Source: a virus. From it: 47,169 nucleotides of DNA. A program made the position numbers and the translations under genes. How positions within the stretch are numbered: position 1 is the first letter of the stretch; every line of letters starts with the position of its first letter. The stretch covers positions 1 through 47,169 of the IMG/VR virus record IMGVR_UViG_3300020470_000026; one strand, 5' to 3'. A model generated the notes under the pieces. It did no database searches and was not told where the DNA came from. It saw only the letters and a program-made list of their open reading frames with translations. This document shows positions 26,343 to 40,200 of the stretch, one piece after another.

Positions 26343-28220
26343 TTATCCTATGGAAGTTCTATTAAACGTATAAGTTGTTAGACCAGTGACTCCTGCTTGT
26401 GGAGTAACTTCTAATCTTAAAAATCCACCAGATACAGTTGCACCAACAGCAACTTGCAATCCAGAATTATGCATTATTGCATATTCGTTAGAGTATGCAT
26501 TAGTACCATCCTGCATTACCAATATCTTTTGTGATTGTATATTACTTCCTCTTTGGAAAGAAAGTTGATATTCAGAAGATTTAAAATTATTCTCTGCAAT
26601 AGTGAAACTATCAATAGTTGTGGCAGTACCTACAGCAGCAATAAATGTTCCAACACCTGGATTAATATCAAGTGATACATTTGGAGCTCCTCCAGTTGGA
26701 GTTCCCCCATTATAAACGGTAACTCCCACTCCAGAAGTTGCTAATCTCTTGTGACCATTATGGAAAAGAGAAACATCCTCAACTACCTTTGCCTCCAAAT
26801 AAGACTGTGCATCACTATAATCTCTAAGTTTAGTAGATTCTGATCGTATTTTTAAAGAGTTACCTCCTGAATTTCTGATCATAGAATCACCACCAGCATC
26901 ATGCCATATCCAGAATTCCTGATTATCTCCAAACTGTATTGTTTTGGCATCCTTCATCTCAATGTGATTAACATATAATCCATTATGAATAGTAGTTACG
27001 CCCGTAACATTAAGAGAACCTTTTACTGCTCCTCCATCTCCAAACCCTTGCAAATCTATATTACCACGAACAGTTAAATTCGGGGTTGAATTAAATACAT
27101 TTGTTATTGTGGTAGTTCCTATACCAACACTGCCTAATGTATTAATACCAAGTGTATTCTCTGCCCAATGATTAACATCTCCAGTAAATGATACTGTAAC
27201 AGCAGCACCAGAAATAGGAGTTACTGATAAACCATCAGCAAAGTTAATTGTTCCTGCAGTTCCTACTGCACTACCACCATCTTTAACAACAATACCAGAA
27301 CCAGAACCAACAACACCTGTTAATCCTGAACCATCTCCAACAAAACTTGTTGCAGTTGCAATACCAGTAATACTTACACCAGAAGAATTAGATTCAAGTT
27401 TTATATCACCACCAGCAGTTTGAACATTAGTAACAGCAATACCAGTAATATTAGTTCCATCACCTATGAAATTACCATAAAAATTATTGGCAGTTACAAC
27501 ACCAACATTTAATACTGATGTATTACCTGTATTAACAGCACCAGTTGCAGTTGTAGTTCCAATACCAACACTTGATAAGGTATGAATACCAGTAGCATTA
27601 GCAACGAACTTACCACCAGTACCACTAGCAGAAATACCAGTTAATAGTGATCCATCACCTCTGAATGATGTTGCACTTACAATACCCGTTGAAGGGATAA
27701 ATTGAATATTTGTACCAACTTTTGTACTACCAAGATTAGATTTATTTAATTGAACATCATAATAATTTGTAGCACTACCAAATACTGCAGCATTGTCATT
27801 AAATTCAATTGCCTTTGTAGCAGTTGATTTTAAATGCAACCCTCCCATTTGACCTTCAATGGTTCCTGGCATAGCACTACCAGACAAGAATCTAAGAGTA
27901 GGTTGAGCATAATATGCTACTTCTAATCTATGAGTACCATCGTCTGGATTTGCAAAACTTGTAAGACCAGTTATCTCAGTATTTCCTTTTACCGTGAGAG
28001 AATATGTTGGATTAGTGGTTCCAATACCAACACTACCTAATGTATTAATACCAACATCAGTTTCTACCCATCTACCACCTGCAAAACTAAGTTCGGTACC
28101 AGTTCCAAAATAATCATATATCTCATCAAAATTACTATTAATTCTTGCAGCACCTACTAACAGACTAGTACCTGTTCCGTCATCGGGTGTGGTTCCTGTT
28201 GATATACCTAACTTTGCCAT
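26343..28220 (-). CDS. Tail-fibre-like protein with repeated GDGSxLTGI motifs
   Basis: A 625-residue protein, Gly/Thr/Ser/Asn-rich. It has repeated units: 'GINTLGSVGIGTT' or close variants at about residues 58, 215 and 360, and 'ATSFRGDGSLLTGI', 'FYGNFIGDGTNITGI', 'ATSFVGDGSGLTGV' (about 183-305). These are typical of marine cyanophage tail fibres. The N-terminus (TPDDGTGTSLLVGAARINSNF, of which the 'ARINSNFDEIY' end is common) resembles phage fibre attachment domains. The C-terminus has 'DGTNAYSNEYAIMHNSG'. It probably binds the host surface or connects fibres. It lies between the giant gene and the protease, after a TCTAAATA late-promoter-like motif. Confidence 0.85.
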   Translation of the reverse strand: MAKLGISTGTTPDDGTGTSLLVGAARINSNFDEIYDYFGTGTELSFAGGRWVETDVGINTLGSVGIGTTNPTYSLTVKGNTEITGLTSFANPDDGTHRLEVAYYAQPTLRFLSGSAMPGTIEGQMGGLHLKSTATKAIEFNDNAAVFGSATNYYDVQLNKSNLGSTKVGTNIQFIPSTGIVSATSFRGDGSLLTGISASGTGGKFVANATGIHTLSSVGIGTTTATGAVNTGNTSVLNVGVVTANNFYGNFIGDGTNITGIAVTNVQTAGGDIKLESNSSGVSITGIATATSFVGDGSGLTGVVGSGSGIVVKDGGSAVGTAGTINFADGLSVTPISGAAVTVSFTGDVNHWAENTLGINTLGSVGIGTTTITNVFNSTPNLTVRGNIDLQGFGDGGAVKGSLNVTGVTTIHNGLYVNHIEMKDAKTIQFGDNQEFWIWHDAGGDSMIRNSGGNSLKIRSESTKLRDYSDAQSYLEAKVVEDVSLFHNGHKRLATSGVGVTVYNGGTPTGGAPNVSLDINPGVGTFIAAVGTATTIDSFTIAENNFKSSEYQLSFQRGSNIQSQKILVMQDGTNAYSNEYAIMHNSGLQVAVGATVSGGFLRLEVTPQAGVTGLTTYTFNRTSIG

Positions 28221-28243
28221 TTATTCAGCACTAGATTTAGAAG

Positions 28244-28251
28244 TATTTAGA
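28244..28251 (-). promoter_or_regulatory. Late-promoter-like TCTAAATA overlapping the giant gene stop
   Basis: Minus-strand TCTAAATA contains the TAA stop (28247-28249) of the 4476-residue gene. It lies 24 bases before the tail-fibre start. Confidence 0.5.
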
Positions 28252-31200
28252 TAATGTAATTAACAGACTTCAAGTGATTTGTCCGTTGTACTACAGGCCA
28301 TGTAGATATTCCACTGATACCATTATCTGGATAAGTGTCATATACAGAATTCTCAGACCTTCCTGTTAAGGTAATTTTACCCCAACTAAAGTTACCGAAG
28401 AAGTTAGATGCAGTCATAACTCCAACAAATCCACTTCCTGCACCTTCACCATTATTATCGAAGGTGAAATTATTAGAATCAAATGTAAGATTAGAACTTC
28501 CAAAAGTAACAGTTGAAAGACCACTTATATTTGCATAAACTCTTCGTACCCAAGTATTTCCTACACCTACAACATCTCTTTGCTGTATAGTAGAAGCACT
28601 TACCTGATAAATGTTATCAATAAATTGTGTTCCAACACCAATAACCTCATTAGCAATAGATTTGGAAGTTATAGATGTAGTAGCAGAACCTGCATTTGAA
28701 GCAGATACCATAAAGTAATCTCCAACATCCAAAGAACTTACTGTTACTGCAGTTCCAACTAATTTTGTCTTTCTAAGGTCTGAATATGTTGGAATATAAA
28801 GATCGAAAATCATCTTATCAATGTAACTTGATGTTGTAGTTCCAAATCCAACAACAACACCATAATCTCCAATATATGAATCTACAGTATTAACTTCTGA
28901 GACCAATGTAGGAGGTTGAATCAAGACTTGTGCACTATCAACATACCCAGTTCCAGCGAAGGAAACAACCACTCCTGTAACTGTTCCTGCAGCAGACACT
29001 GTAGCAGTGGCAGTAGCAGTAGAACCATAACCAACAGGATTAGATACAACTACACTTGGAGCAGAAGTATATCCACTTCCACCATCAAGTATATCGATAG
29101 AAGTAATTGCACCACCCGTAGAAACAATACATGTTGCAGAAGCACCTACCTTAGAATCTTGAGATGTTAAAGTAATCTTATTCTGGAAGGTTAAATTTGA
29201 ATCACTTTCATTCTGAGAATCAAAGATTGGTCTTACATTATCAACAAATATTTGAGTTGATGAAACCCCAACTGACTTAATAACGAAAGCAGCAGGATTA
29301 ATACGTGGTTCATACAGTGACCTATCCTTACCAAGGGGTTTTCCGTTAAGAATCATATCCTCAGTTTGTCTTGTCCAAACAACTGGTCTTTCTAAATTAG
29401 GATCTCCTGTGATACCTGGTCCATAATATGGCATAGTATCTACAGTATTTGTAGATTTAATCTTAGTAACTGTTCTATCTTCTTCTTGTAAATATGAAGG
29501 AATTGGGTCGTATGCACTTGGAGTTAAGATATCACCAGGTTTAACTGATTCGACAACATCTCTAAATTTAACATCTTGTTCACCACTACCCTTATAGAAA
29601 ACTATCTTACATGTATCTCCTGCTTTAGGAGCTTCAGTAAATGTAAGAATACTTCCTCCATCAAACTTATATCCTTTACCAGGAACTTGAAGAACATCAT
29701 TAACAAATACAAGAAGAGTATCTTGAATACTGATAGGAGAACCCTTACTTGCTCTAATAGAAACGGGAACACCTGAGTCTTCTAATGGGAATGTTAATCT
29801 ATTTCCATCAAATAGATATGAAACGTCATCTAATGACTGTAACATACCCACAGACCATCCAGTAAATTCATCAGTAAATACATTCTCAATATTAACTTGG
29901 AATTCTCTATATCCAGAAGTTGTAGGTATTCCAGTTGTTCCACCAATTGGTAAAGTTAAGATTTGTCCATTACCATAACCATATCCAGTATTCTTAATAG
30001 TAAAGTCTATAACACTTGAACCTTGACCAACTGTAACATCAATCGTTGCATTTGAACCAATTCCAGAAGAAACTGAACTGTATTCTAAAGGAATATCAGC
30101 ATATCCAATAGGAGAATCTACAACAACTTTCATTGGAATACTTACAGTTCCACCTCTTGCATAGAAGTGTCTTCTTGTAGAAATTCCACTATTAATAATG
30201 AAAGAATATTCGTCAACTACCTGTAGAACATCTGTTTGAGATGCTACAGGATCATCTGCTCTTGGTGCAATAATAACTCCTTGAACAGTTCCACCAGACT
30301 TATAGAATGTTGGTACTGTAGAAACACCTACATTTACATCGAATTTAGTAGGACTATTAACACCAATAATTTTTACTCCATTATATCCAGGATCTCCACC
30401 TCTTGGATACTTATGCACAGTTGCATAACTGTCCTTAGAACACTTAAATCCTAATGACTCTTTCTTTAATTTAATACTACTTCCTGATGTTAAACTATGA
30501 CTTCCAATTATAAGTTCTAATTCACCACTTCCAGCATTATAATTGGCATCAGTTACATTGTAATTTACTATAGGAGATGAACCAACATTGATAGTAAATG
30601 TATCAGCACTTACTGCAGTAACAGCAGTAGCAATACCTGCAATAGGATCTGTTGTGCGAGGGTATGAATGATTAGTGCTATGGGAATCCATATCACAAGT
30701 AAATGTAATTCCATCAGTAGCAACAGACACTGTATTACTTGTACTCAATCCATGTGCTGTACTGGTTATTACCAATTCACCATTTACAGGATTATATACA
30801 GCATTAGATGGAGTAAATGCAGTTGTCCATCCAGTAACAGTAACAGCATTTGGTGATGAACCCACAAACTGATGTCCATAATTACCACCAGTAATTACTG
30901 CTCCAGAAGTTGCACTATCAAATTGATGAGTGTACTGATCACTTAATCCAGCAGCTGTTACATTTACAGTTATGGATGTAGAACTTGTACCTGTAATAGA
31001 AATAGCAGTATCATATACTCTATCTCTATTTCTTGGATAGTAATGGTCTGAAGCACCATTATCTAAACCACAAGTCATTGCCAATCCAGTTAATATAACA
31101 TCTTTACCAACACTGAAACCATGTGCACTGGATGTAGTAACCGTCATGGTTCCATTAGCATTATTATAAGAAACAGTGCTAATATCCTTTGCAGGTGAAT

Positions 31201-34200
31201 ATGTACATGTAAAGGCAATACCAGATACAACCACATCACTACCAACATTTAAATTATGAGGAGTAGCAGTTGTAATTTTTGTTATTCCAGTTATTGAGTT
31301 ATATCCTACATTCTGTATATCTCTTGGTTTGTAAATTACAGCTGTGTTAGTAACAGCAATTCCTGTGACATGTCCTCCTTCTACTATTGCAGTTCCAATA
31401 CCTATAATAGAAGTTGCATTTAAATCTTGAGTTTGAATTCCAACATTAGCAATTTGAGAACCAGACCTATAACCAGAACCACTATTACCAATGGAAACTG
31501 ATGAAATTGTTCCACCCGTAGATACTACCGCAGTACCTCCTGCAGCAACTAATGGTTGATATCCAAAACCTTCTGTTGAACCAACAGAAACTATAACTCC
31601 ACCAACAGGAAGATTTGAAGTATTAACATCAGAAGCAATTGAAGATGCCGTTCCTGTGAATGAAATTGTTGTTATACCAGTAGAACCTGATTCTTCTAAC
31701 TCATAATCACTGCCTCTTCCTGGTCCTTGGAACACATCATTGATTAGAATGATAGCATTATCATTTTCAATTCCAGTTACTGTAGAACCAGCAGAAGTTA
31801 AAGTAAAATCTCTTTCAGTTCCAGTAAATCCTGCTGAAATATCATCAAAAATATAATTACGTGCATATGTTTCAGTTGCAGTATTAGGAATACCAGAACG
31901 CATAAAGGTTCTTCCTTGGAAATGAGATCCTGTAGATATTCCTGTCCAATCTCTATCATCTGGAGGATTAGTAGTACTTCCTATTGGAACATTTCCATAA
32001 GGTGCTTCAACAAAGTTTAGAGTATTTTCTACAATGTTGTAATTACCAATAACCTTAGTTACAACATCACCAGTACCATATCCAGCAAGAGATGTTCCTA
32101 ACCATGATCTACGAACTCTTATTGCATTTGTATTACCAATACCAATTCCTTCAATCTTCATTATCTCATTACCAACCTTAATTAAATCTCCACCAAAGAA
32201 TGATGTAATTCCAGCAAACTCAATAATGTCACTTGTAGTAAAGACTTCATCTGCCAAATGAGTTGTTACTGCAGTAGAAACAACAGGTGATTGAATAATA
32301 TTGTCTAAAGTTACAAGAACTTTAGAATTTGCATTCTTAGAAACAAATCTATGAGATGTACCAATACCTACATTTGTAAAATCAACAGTATTAACAATTC
32401 CCATTAATGCCTTTTGAGCAGTCTCTGCAACTTTTATCTTATCTTCACTAACTTTAACTGCAAAAACAGTAGATGGTAATTTATCAGTTGTACCAACTCC
32501 TACAAATCCATCAGTAGATGCAATACCAAGTGCTTGACTTGAACCAGCACCAGCATGGATATATTGTATTTCTTCACCAGTAACAAAGAAATGATTTGCT
32601 ATCTGAATGGTATCATTTGTTAAACTAACTACATCAGTGCTACTTCCATCAAAACTCCTTTCAAAAATTGGGTTTGTTGCATGTTTTAATTCAAATGATC
32701 TCTTAATGTCTCTTTCTGTACCAAAATATTCATTAAATTCAGTTTGAATAGTTGCATTATTTAAAGACACAATATCTCTTGTATCATCTTGCTCTCTTAG
32801 AGCATTCATAAAGACATTTACATGTGCATCAATATTAGGCAATGGTGTGAATACTAATTCAACTACTGCATCATTACCCACTCCAGCCCCTGTTATACGG
32901 GTTCCTATTGTGCCTAATCCAGCAACTGTCTCTATTATGCCATATTCTGCATTATAAGTGTCTCCAGTGCCGTAAGCACTATCATAATCATCAACAACAA
33001 TTACTTCAGATATTTGATAATTGTCATTAGTTGTGTCTGATATTTGAACAACAAAATATGCTGCGTCATAGTCATTGATATAACTTCCGATCACATTTTC
33101 AGTTGGAGAACCAGAAGCACTAATACTTGTACTTCTACCTTCAAGTTTGGCATGTTTCATATCAAACGTACCAATTCCAGTAGAAGTCTCACTACTTATT
33201 GCTACCTGAATTGTATTGACTATAGAAGTAGTTCCAACACCAGCAGTGCTATTATGTGGATGGAAATCAATCTTCACTAAAGATCCATCAATATAACCAG
33301 AATATGTTCCAAATCCAGGTATAGGATTAGTTGAACCAGGACTTGTAATTAACTGTGGATATTCAACTATATCTACTGTAGTTCCATCATGAATAACATT
33401 AAGTTCATCAAATTCAAATTCTCCACCTGCATCAATCTTAGTACTATCAGCAGTAAGAGATACTAATACTTTTGCTGCACGATATGTACTTGCAAGACTC
33501 ACAATTGTTGTAGGAGTATTTGCAGGTATTTCTACACTACTTGTTTTAACTTCCGCAGCAGCACCAAATACACTACTACCAATAGATAAAAGATTATCAT
33601 TTATATTGTATGAAAGACATGTAATATCAAAATCATTTACCTGATACTTAGTAGGATAGAATAATAATTGACCTTGTGTACCACTGATATTAAAGTCAAA
33701 AGAACCTAAATCATAAACATTCTCAACTCTACCATATTGATTCAAATAACCAATATAATTATCATGAACAAGATCGACAATCATTAATTGTCTTGTACCA
33801 TAGAATCTTCTATCTTTTACATAAGTAATATACTTTTGAGACCTAACATCTGCTAAATCGAAAGAAGTAACAACACTGAATGTTGCTGTCCTTGGATTAC
33901 TATTGAACTGACTACTAATATCATCAACAGTAAGAACTCTATTACCAATTGATTCATAATAATCGGTAAGAACTCTTGCACCAGATAAAGTTAGTTCAGT
34001 AGAAACTAATTTAGAATTAATATGGAAATTATTTTCTGTAGCAATCTCAAAATCCTGTACAGTATTTAAATTTCCATATCCTATAACATCAATTAATCTA
34101 ACAACAACATCCTGAACAGGTGCGACTCCCATTTCAGATTCTGAAGCATTAGATTGCTTATCTTCAGCACTACCAACCAATCCATATTCACCAACATTAG

Positions 34201-37200
34201 ATGATTCTGCTTGCAAATCACCAAATTTTTTAAATCCTAAAGTATGGTTTAAAGAACCAACAACATCTTCCCATGTAGAATAAGGAACTGTTGTTTTTAG
34301 AGAATATGCAAATCTTTGATAGTAAAGATTATCCTGAACTCTTTGAATATTATCATTAAGAATTCCAGAATCACTCTGCCATCCATTTTTAACTATAGAG
34401 TAGTAATTTAAATCAAGAGAAGAATCATAAGTTGTTACAGAAGAAGCAATTCCTTGACTATCAGAAGAAGATCCTTTAATAACTTCTCCAACTACAAAAT
34501 CATCATCTCCAGTAACATTAAGTACTCCATTAATAGAATTCCATGACTGAACAATACCAGTTGCTGATGGAGAAGTAACAGTTTCTCCAACATAGTATTC
34601 TTTAGACTTTAATTTAACATTAAAACTTGGGAAATCTTTCTCAGGAATAATTCTACCAGCAGAATTGAAAACATCAATATTACCAGGAGTATCTGAACCA
34701 GAGAAATGCTCAGACATGTTATATCTAACCGTTGCGATACCACCAGGATTCTGAGCAACTCCTAATATAGTGAATAATTGATAATTATAACTTTCTGAAT
34801 TATATCCCTTTCCAGTAGAATTTAAACCAACATTTACACCCTCAATCATTACCTTATCGCCGTAAGCAAATGGGAATGAAACATTTGTACCAAATCCAAC
34901 CTCTAAACTAACTGTTACATCTTGAGTTGCTGTATTGAAATTGATAGTACTAATACCAACACCATTACTATTCTTTACAGGAAGTATTTTAGGAGGAGCA
35001 TTATTAACACCATCAGTATTAGATAATATTGTTACTGATTGTGATTTTAAGTCATAAGATAAATCTAAACCTGCTATTTGCTTTCCTGTTTTACCATCAA
35101 ATGCAATTAGACTTGGTGCACCAGCATATCCATTTCCAACAGATGTAACTCCGATATGATCGATTGCCTGAAGAGTATCAATTCTTAAAACTTGAGGTAA
35201 ACTTAAAGATGGTCTTAAAGTTTTATCTGATGGGAAATCAAATCCAATATTATTCAAGGTAACATCTTTAATATTTCCGATACTTGAACTAAATGGTTCT
35301 ATAATTGCATTTTTACCAAATTCGGTACTAACTGTAGAAATTCCAGGTAAATCGTAATAATTAGTACCACTTTGAATAATTTCAACTTCTGATATTGGAC
35401 CAACAGCAGTTTTAGAATTAGTAGTATAATTAAGTCGAGAAGTTGATGAAATATAAGAAGACCTCTCTGGATCAACTGCTATAGTAAATGTAAATGAATT
35501 AGTTGAACCAATTCCAACAGTAACTTGTTGTGAACCATCATATAAACTATCCTTTGTTTCTACTTGATTATTAGGAGCAACTTCTTTGTCAACTACTATT
35601 CCTTCTTTAGAAGCAGGAATATCAGACTCAAAAATTGGATTAAACTTATAATATAAAACAGAAGGAGTATTATTATCTGCTGTTAACGTTACTTTAGCAT
35701 TAGTTGATATACCAGATTTTCCTACTGAATTGACTGAAAATGTAGAAGCGTTTTCACTCTTCTCCCACTTAGTAGTCATATTTTCATCAGTATAGAAATC
35801 TAATGTAAATGCAGAATACTGTGCAGTTAATTTAAAGTATGAAAGTGAATCATCAGTTAAATCAAATTCAACTGTAGAATTTTTATAGGCAGAAATTGCT
35901 GGATTAATTGGAGATATTGTACCCGAAGCAGCACTAGTAATGTCTATAACATATGGTTTCCATAAGGTGGAGTGATAATGTGTATCAGATAATCTAATAG
36001 TATTATCATCAATTACAACAACATAATACATTCCATTATCTAATAAACCAGTCGAAGGTGTTGCTGCGGTATGAATAACCTTCTGTCCAGTAAAATATCC
36101 ATGATCTACTATTGTTATTGAATTAGTAGTAATATCAACATCACCAGTAGCAAAATCTCTTGGGTTGATTACAATACGTCTATTGTAATCATTATATTTT
36201 ACGATATATGTAGATGCTATAGAAGGATTTACATCAATTTTTACAATATCACCACTGGTTAATCCATGAGTCTCTCCTGTAGAAACTGTTACAAGATTTC
36301 TCTTAACATTTCCTGTTATAGGTTCGTAATTAGTCTTAAAGCTATGATACACACCTGTTCCAATTCCACTAAAGAATAATGTAGAAGAATCTTTATATTC
36401 TTGGTCAATACCAACAAAATTGCCTGTAGTACCTAATCCAACAACTACTGTTGATACCCCAACTAAATCAGGAGTAATTTTAGCAGCATATAATGTTTGA
36501 CCAGATGTTAATGAAACTATAGGAGAAGATTCATTATATCTTACTGAAATCCCAGTACCAGTATTAGTAAAATATGTTAATTTATCACCAGTATCTAATT
36601 TATGATTTGGAAGATATATTGCTCTTGAAGGAACAAAAAGATCTGTTATACCTGCTCCAGGATTAGAGAAAGTAATAGTGGTTCCTGCACCAGTTCCTAC
36701 AGAAACAGACTCTAATGGATTAAAATATATCTCTGTATTAAGTTTAGCACTATCAACTGTATTAAATCCTACATTAATAGTAAATCTTCTTTGAAGATCA
36801 AAAAGAGTTGTAGTTACAGTATGTGCAGAACCTGCTGTACCATCTTGTCCTCTTAAAAATCTAATTCTTCTCTTTGTAGGTTCTATATTAAGAACTTTTA
36901 ATCTTTCATTACCAATTTTGTAAATATCATTCGGTCTTGAAACTATATTTCCTTCGATAGAGAAATAAGTAACAATACCAGTTGCTGCTATATCACCAAT
37001 TCCCGTCGATTCTGTAGTAAACCCACTTAAGGAATAATTATTAGTAGTAATTCCTATATTATAAGAACCTTCGAGTTGGGTGGATGTTGTAGATAATCCA
37101 GAAACTATAATAAGATCATCTAAATCAAAATTATGAGGATTTGCTGCAATAACCTCATATGTATTATCAGAATAAGGATATAATTCAACATCATTAATAA

Positions 37201-40200
37201 TACTTGATCCTAAACTTATAGACTTTAATTCTGCACCTTCAAGAACAGATATTTTCGCATTTGCACCATTTCCTTGAGTAGATGAATTCTTAAATATTAC
37301 TCTTTCACCAACTTTGTAATAATTACCACCTGTAGTCACACCAACCCTATCAATCCCACCAGGTGTTACAGAACTAACATCAGCAGTCTGAGAAAGGTTG
37401 TTTGGAATTGCAAGATACTGATAATTAAGAGTTCCGTCAATTAAATTATATGGAGCAGTATTTCTTAACCAATTTGAATTGTTTATATCAATTGTGGTCT
37501 GATTAGAACCAATATCAAAGTTAAAATCGATTGGTTTAGCATTAAATTTATCTCCAATCAAATAAGGGAATACAGGACTCTTATATCCTTCAAAAGGACC
37601 ATCAGAATCTATTAAAAACGGTCCTTGGTTGATTGTTGTAAAATATGCATAAGTTCCATTAGGATAATCAGGAGTAATACAATATCTTCCATTGTTTTCA
37701 TCCAATGTCATTTCATCATTAACATTAGTATAAACATAATCCTCAATAAAGAATCCCTCTGGGAATATATTAAGAGGTGGTCTATCGGAAGCTAATTGAA
37801 TCTTATATCCCGACTTTAATTGACCTATAGATCCTCCAGTTTTGGATGTATATCCATAAGGACCATAAATTGGGTTTCCATCATATGCCCAACCAAGAAT
37901 AGGAGAATGGTAAATTGATTTTGCCTCTTCTCCATTAATAATCTTTAAATCTGGTTGTCCGTATAAAACTTTTCCATCAGAATCTATAGAATATGACTGT
38001 TCTCTTAATTTTCTTGGTGCATATAAATGAGAATATTGAAGTCCAGAATTAACGTCTCTTGGAATAGTAATAAATCCATCATCAGCAGTAAATGTATGCT
38101 GATTTTTCTTAACTAAGTTTACTCTCCAACTTTGAACATTAGATTTAAATGCAGCTCCTCTTCCTGGAGTAACTATAGATGCAGTTGTATTGTTCTGGTT
38201 ATATCCAGAACCTGTATCCATAACTCTAACTTCAGTTATTGAACCATTAGTAATAATAGGAACAAGATTGCATCCAGTACCAGCACCATATATTAAAATA
38301 TCAGGAGAAGAAGTATATCCAGCTCCTCCATAATTAACAAGGACTTCAACTATCTTGCCATCAGACACAATAGGAGTTATTTGTGCATGTACTACAGTTG
38401 AAAGTTCTACTAAAGGTTGTCTATCAAAATTAACAATTTCTGATGAACCATAACCTACACCATTGTCCGTTAAATTTAAAGATGTAACCTCTCCTCTAAA
38501 AATAGGGTCAATACTAATAGGATATTTTCTTCCTTGAATTAATTCTGCATCATCACTTATATTAACTTCAATTGGAGGGTAATTGAATAAATGAGTTCCA
38601 ATACCTGCCGTTGTCAAATCAATATATTGCTTTCTATCGTAATTAATTAATGGTCTGATACCACCTAATGCAGAAAGTTTAAATTTATTATCATCAACCT
38701 TCTTTACAACATATGAATTGCCATCATTTAAACCACCAATAGCAGTTCCTTGTGCATTGTAAACTATAGTATCTCCAGATTGATAATTGTGATTATGAAT
38801 ATTAATTTCATTAGTTGCGGTATTAATTCCAACTGGAAGAGTTGCTGTTTTATTATTTTTATAACCAAAACCGCTATTATCAATAGTAAATGAGTCTACA
38901 ACTAATCTTTTATTATATGATCTAATGTATTGTGTTCCACGACCATAATCGGTTAAAGTAATAGTATTAATACCTGCTCTTGCATCAGAGTATTTGTTAT
39001 ATAATGCAATTTTAGTAGAATTCTTTAAACCAGCATAATAAACAGTATTAGTGCTTAGCCCACCAATTGCTTGTTCGCCATTAGTAATGTAAATTACCTT
39101 CTCACCATTATGTAACATATGATGAGTAGCAAAACCAATTGTTGAATTTGTTGCACCTAATCCAACATACTCTTTATTATCAAAAACTTGAGCAACAAAT
39201 GGAACTTCATGAATGGCATTCTTCATTACAGGATATGCCAATGCTCCACTACCTCCACCACCAGTAATAGTTACTTTTGGTGCTCTTTCGTAAGTAGAAC
39301 CACGGTCAGTTATTCTAATTTCCTTTAAAGTACCAGAAACCCCCAAATATCCAGTAGCACCTATACCAACTTGGTCTATAATTTTTATATTTGGTGGATT
39401 TATGATGTCATAATCCAATCCTGATGCTAAAACTTCGACATCATTAATTTTTCCATAATTAAGAACATCTTCTGACTTATAATTTAAAATTTCAACACCA
39501 TTTTTTAAAATACCCGTAAATCCAGGTTTAGTTGGAACTTTCTCCCCATCATTTAAAGGAGGATTAATTTCTCTCCATAATTTTTGACTTTGTAAAGTCT
39601 TTTTCCTAAACTTATAAGGTTCAAGTACTTGATTGGTTACAGTAGTCGGTGCAACACTAACAAATCTGTTATTATAGATGTCTGATTGACTTACAGCAAA
39701 TTGAACATTTCTATTATCAAGTCTTTTAATAAAATATAGACCTTCAGCAGGAAGTAATAGATTTACTGAAGTACTAATTCCAGCAACACCAGTAATTGGA
39801 CTAATTGTGGATGTAGATACTATCTCTGGAGTGTAATATACCTCATCACCAGTATAGAATCCATGATCATCAATAATTGTACCATTAGAAAGACTGGTAA
39901 TATTAAAAGTATCTCCACTAAATGCACCTTGGAAAGAAATAGACCTATCAGACGCATTAAGAGGTTGTGAATCGTATGATGGTATAGATGGAGAAGCAAT
40001 TAAAGTCTTATCACCATCCTTGTAAACGTTTTGTACGTTAGTGGTGAATTCTGAGATGTTAGGGAAAGGATTTGAAGAACCTCTTGATAGAGTTCTCTTA
40101 ATATTGTAAGTTTGCTCTGGAGGAAGTACTCCTTGACCCTGAATACTAAAAGATTTTGAAGAAATAACATCAACAATTTTAGTTGTAGTAGATTCTGCCT

